Shown piece by piece: positions 7,248-8,484 of a DNA stretch of 8,484 bases; positions within the stretch are counted from its first letter, which is position 1; each line of letters starts with the position of its first letter. Both the position numbers and the translations under genes were made by a program. The stretch comes from Burkholderiales bacterium (GTDB lineage: Bacteria; Pseudomonadota; Gammaproteobacteria; Burkholderiales; Burkholderiaceae_E), in NCBI GenBank assembly GCA_027489195.1, contig JAIYAG010000225.1, forward strand, positions 1-8,484, in the 5' to 3' direction. The notes under the pieces were generated by a model that did not search any database, was not told where the DNA came from, and saw nothing but the letters and a program-made list of their open reading frames with translations.

Positions 7248-7253
7248 CTCCTT
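7248..7253 (-). promoter_or_regulatory. Shine-Dalgarno that decides the pirin start
   Basis: AAGGAG on the minus strand, 8 nt before the ATG at 7239. It lies inside the frame that would be coding if the upstream TTG at 7278 were used, which argues for the shorter protein. Confidence 0.7.
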
Positions 7254-7575
7254 CGGCGGACACGGGGTGATCGGACAACGCGGCCGGGGACAGGCCCTGC
7301 CCGGAGGTCGGATCCGGACGGCAAGCCTATCAGCCGCGCGCACCGGGGCGCGCCGGTGCGGGCCGGCGTGCGTCGCCCGGGCCCGGCGCACCCGCCCCAC
7401 ACATCGTGACGATTCGGACACAGTGTGCGGTTCGTCCGCCCGGAGCGGCACCATCCGGGTCGCGTGGCGTGCGGCCGACGCGCCGGCGCCGCGAATCCCG
7501 CCGGGAGCCCCGGCCGGGCCGCCCGTCCGCACCGCGGTGCCTTCGCAGGGGGGTCGGGGCTACGCTTCGCGCGAG

Positions 7576-7599
7576 ACGGCCGTGTCAGACACGCGCCGT
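7576..7599. promoter_or_regulatory. Operator-like dyad upstream of the family 3 binding protein
   Basis: The core CGTGTC-A-GACACG (7581-7593) is a perfect 6-bp inverted repeat with a single central base. It is flanked by ACGGC (7576-7580) and GCCGT (7595-7599), which continue the symmetry with one extra C at 7594. A one-base loop makes an RNA hairpin of the full core impossible, so a protein-binding operator for a dimeric repressor or activator is more likely. It ends 61 nt before the ATG at 7661. Confidence 0.45.
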
Positions 7600-7660
7600 G
7601 CCCACCCTGCCTCTGTCCACCGGCCCCGGGCTTCCGGACGCCACCGAACCAGGCTTCGCC

Positions 7661-8479
7661 ATGCGCAGACTGATCGCCTCCGCCCTCCTCGCCGCCGCCG
7701 CTGCCGCCGGCGCCCTGCACGCGCCCGACGCCTCGGCACAGGCCGCCCCCGCCGCCGACCGCCTCGAGCGGATCCGGGCCGCCGGCGCGGTCCGCATCTG
7801 CATCTGGCCCGACTACTACGGCATCACTTTCCGCAACCCCAAGAGCGGCGAGCTCTCCGGGGTCGACGAGACGCTGTCGCGCGAGTTCGCGAAGGACCTC
7901 GGCGTCAAGCCGGTCTACGTCGACAGCAGCTTCGCGAACTTCATCCCCGACCTGCTCGCCGACCGCTGCGACGTCGCGATGTTCGGCGTCGGCATGCTGC
8001 CCGAGCGCGCGGCGAAGGTCCGCTTCACCCAGCCCTACCTGCGCAGCGACATCTGGGCGGTGACCACCAAGACGCATCCGGCGGTGAAGTCCTGGGACGA
8101 CATCGACAAGCCGGGACGCGTGGTCGCGGTGCAGGCCGGGACCTTCATGGAACCGGTGATGAAGTCGGCGCTGAAGCACGCCGAGCTGGTGTCGGTGAAG
8201 CTGCCGGCCACCCGCGAGCGCGAGCTGCAGGCCGGCCGCGTCGACGTCTTCATGACGGACTACGCCTACAGCCGTCGCGTGGTCGACAACGCCGACTGGG
8301 CCAAGGTGATGCCGCCCGAGCGCCCGGTGCATCCGCTCGGCTACGCCTACGCCGTCGCGCCGGGCGACGATGCCTGGCTCGCCCGCCTCGACCGGTTCGT
8401 CGTCGACGTGAAGAAGGACGGCCGCCTGCTCGCGGCGGCGCGCGCCTTCAAGCTGGAACCGATCGTCGTCCTCCAGTGA
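7661..8479 (+). CDS. ABC-type amino-acid-like solute-binding protein, family 3
   Basis: A 272-residue periplasmic protein. The signal peptide MRRLIASALL plus an alanine-rich core ends with a likely cut after ASA (24-26). The mature domain follows the family 3 order: IRAAGAVRICIWPDYYGITF (38-57), GELSGVDETLSREFAKDLGV (63-82), SFANFIPDLLADRCDVAM (90-107), LPERAAKVRFTQPYL (113-127), VAVQAGT (155-161) and ELQAGRVDVFMTDYAY (188-203). By comparison with the lysine/arginine/ornithine-binding protein, Arg116 should hold the ligand carboxylate, Asp200 the amino group, and Tyr53 and Phe91 should sandwich the ligand. An amino acid or close analogue is therefore a reasonable ligand class. The canonical GFDxDL has become GVDETL (67-72). 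The ATG at 7661 was chosen because it opens the signal peptide; its Shine-Dalgarno is weak, and an in-frame GTG at 7598 would bury the signal. Transporter permease genes would be expected beyond the right edge. The ligand is not determined. Confidence 0.92.
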   Translation: MRRLIASALLAAAAAAGALHAPDASAQAAPAADRLERIRAAGAVRICIWPDYYGITFRNPKSGELSGVDETLSREFAKDLGVKPVYVDSSFANFIPDLLADRCDVAMFGVGMLPERAAKVRFTQPYLRSDIWAVTTKTHPAVKSWDDIDKPGRVVAVQAGTFMEPVMKSALKHAELVSVKLPATRERELQAGRVDVFMTDYAYSRRVVDNADWAKVMPPERPVHPLGYAYAVAPGDDAWLARLDRFVVDVKKDGRLLAAARAFKLEPIVVLQ

Positions 8480-8484
8480 TCCGG

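Larger units (their letters stand above)
7240..7660. promoter_or_regulatory. 421-nt divergent intergenic region with several dyad symmetries
   Basis: No gene is supported here. Open frames crossing it are arginine/proline-rich shadows. It should contain the promoters of pirin (leftward) and of the solute-binding protein (rightward), but no good -35/-10 pair was found. It holds an 8-bp inverted repeat with a 6-nt loop (7339-7360), two short odd-centred palindromes, ATCGTGACGAT (7403-7413) and ACACAGTGT (7418-7426), the 12-bp perfect palindrome GCACCGCGGTGC (7529-7540) and a bulged 11-bp dyad (7576-7599). The stretch 7400-7435 is the least GC-rich part and a natural place for a promoter or operator. 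In DNA this GC-rich the shorter repeats may be chance. Confidence 0.5.

Noticed and set aside
7240..7278. TTG start at 7278 extending pirin by 13 residues.
   Set aside because: The ATG at 7239 has AAGGAG at ideal spacing; the TTG has no comparable signal and the added residues are not part of the pirin fold.
7406..7660. Upstream starts (ATG 7406, GTG 7598) for the family 3 binding protein.
   Set aside because: They would place Arg/Pro-rich sequence ahead of a clear signal peptide beginning at the ATG at 7661, blocking export.

Overview
The window is very GC-rich DNA (roughly 70% by eye) with densely packed, mostly metabolic genes. The GC content, the Bug-type (tripartite tricarboxylate receptor-like) periplasmic protein and the mix of class III CoA-transferase, enoyl-CoA hydratase and TauD-type dioxygenase suggest a betaproteobacterium, most likely Burkholderiales. 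This is an inference from gene content; no marker gene is present. I see no RNA genes, insertion sequences, CRISPR arrays or phage genes.

Layout. Positions 4254 down to 1 hold five minus-strand genes that look like one operon: a TauD/TfdA dioxygenase, a Bug-type binding protein (23-nt gap), a class III CoA-transferase (4-nt gap), an AcuI/YhdH-type enoyl-CoA reductase (4-nt ATGA overlap) and an enoyl-CoA hydratase (14-nt gap), which runs off the left edge. Upstream on the same strand, a GC-rich stem-loop marks the end of an EamA-family exporter (4376-5338). That exporter is divergent from a plus-strand short-chain dehydrogenase (5475-6314), which converges on a minus-strand pirin (6364-7239). 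A 421-nt divergent region rich in dyad symmetries separates pirin from a plus-strand family 3 solute-binding protein (7661-8479), whose stop codon lies 5 nt before the window end.

Working together. The left operon reads as uptake and catabolism of an unidentified organic acid. The binding protein captures it and the dioxygenase hydroxylates or cleaves it. The CoA-transferase then makes a CoA thioester, and the hydratase and the reductase act on an enoyl-CoA. The last three genes resemble the logic of acrylate/3-hydroxypropionate handling (AcuN/AcuK/AcuI) or carnitine metabolism (CaiB/CaiD plus a reductase). The dioxygenase keeps the metal and 2-oxoglutarate ligands of TauD but lacks two of its taurine contacts, so the substrate is probably not taurine. 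The four genes on the right look like independent units.

I found no clearly unprecedented system. The best leads are the dioxygenase-to-hydratase operon of unknown substrate and the dyad-rich intergenic region before the solute-binding protein. The many long open frames opposite the genes are GC-rich shadows.
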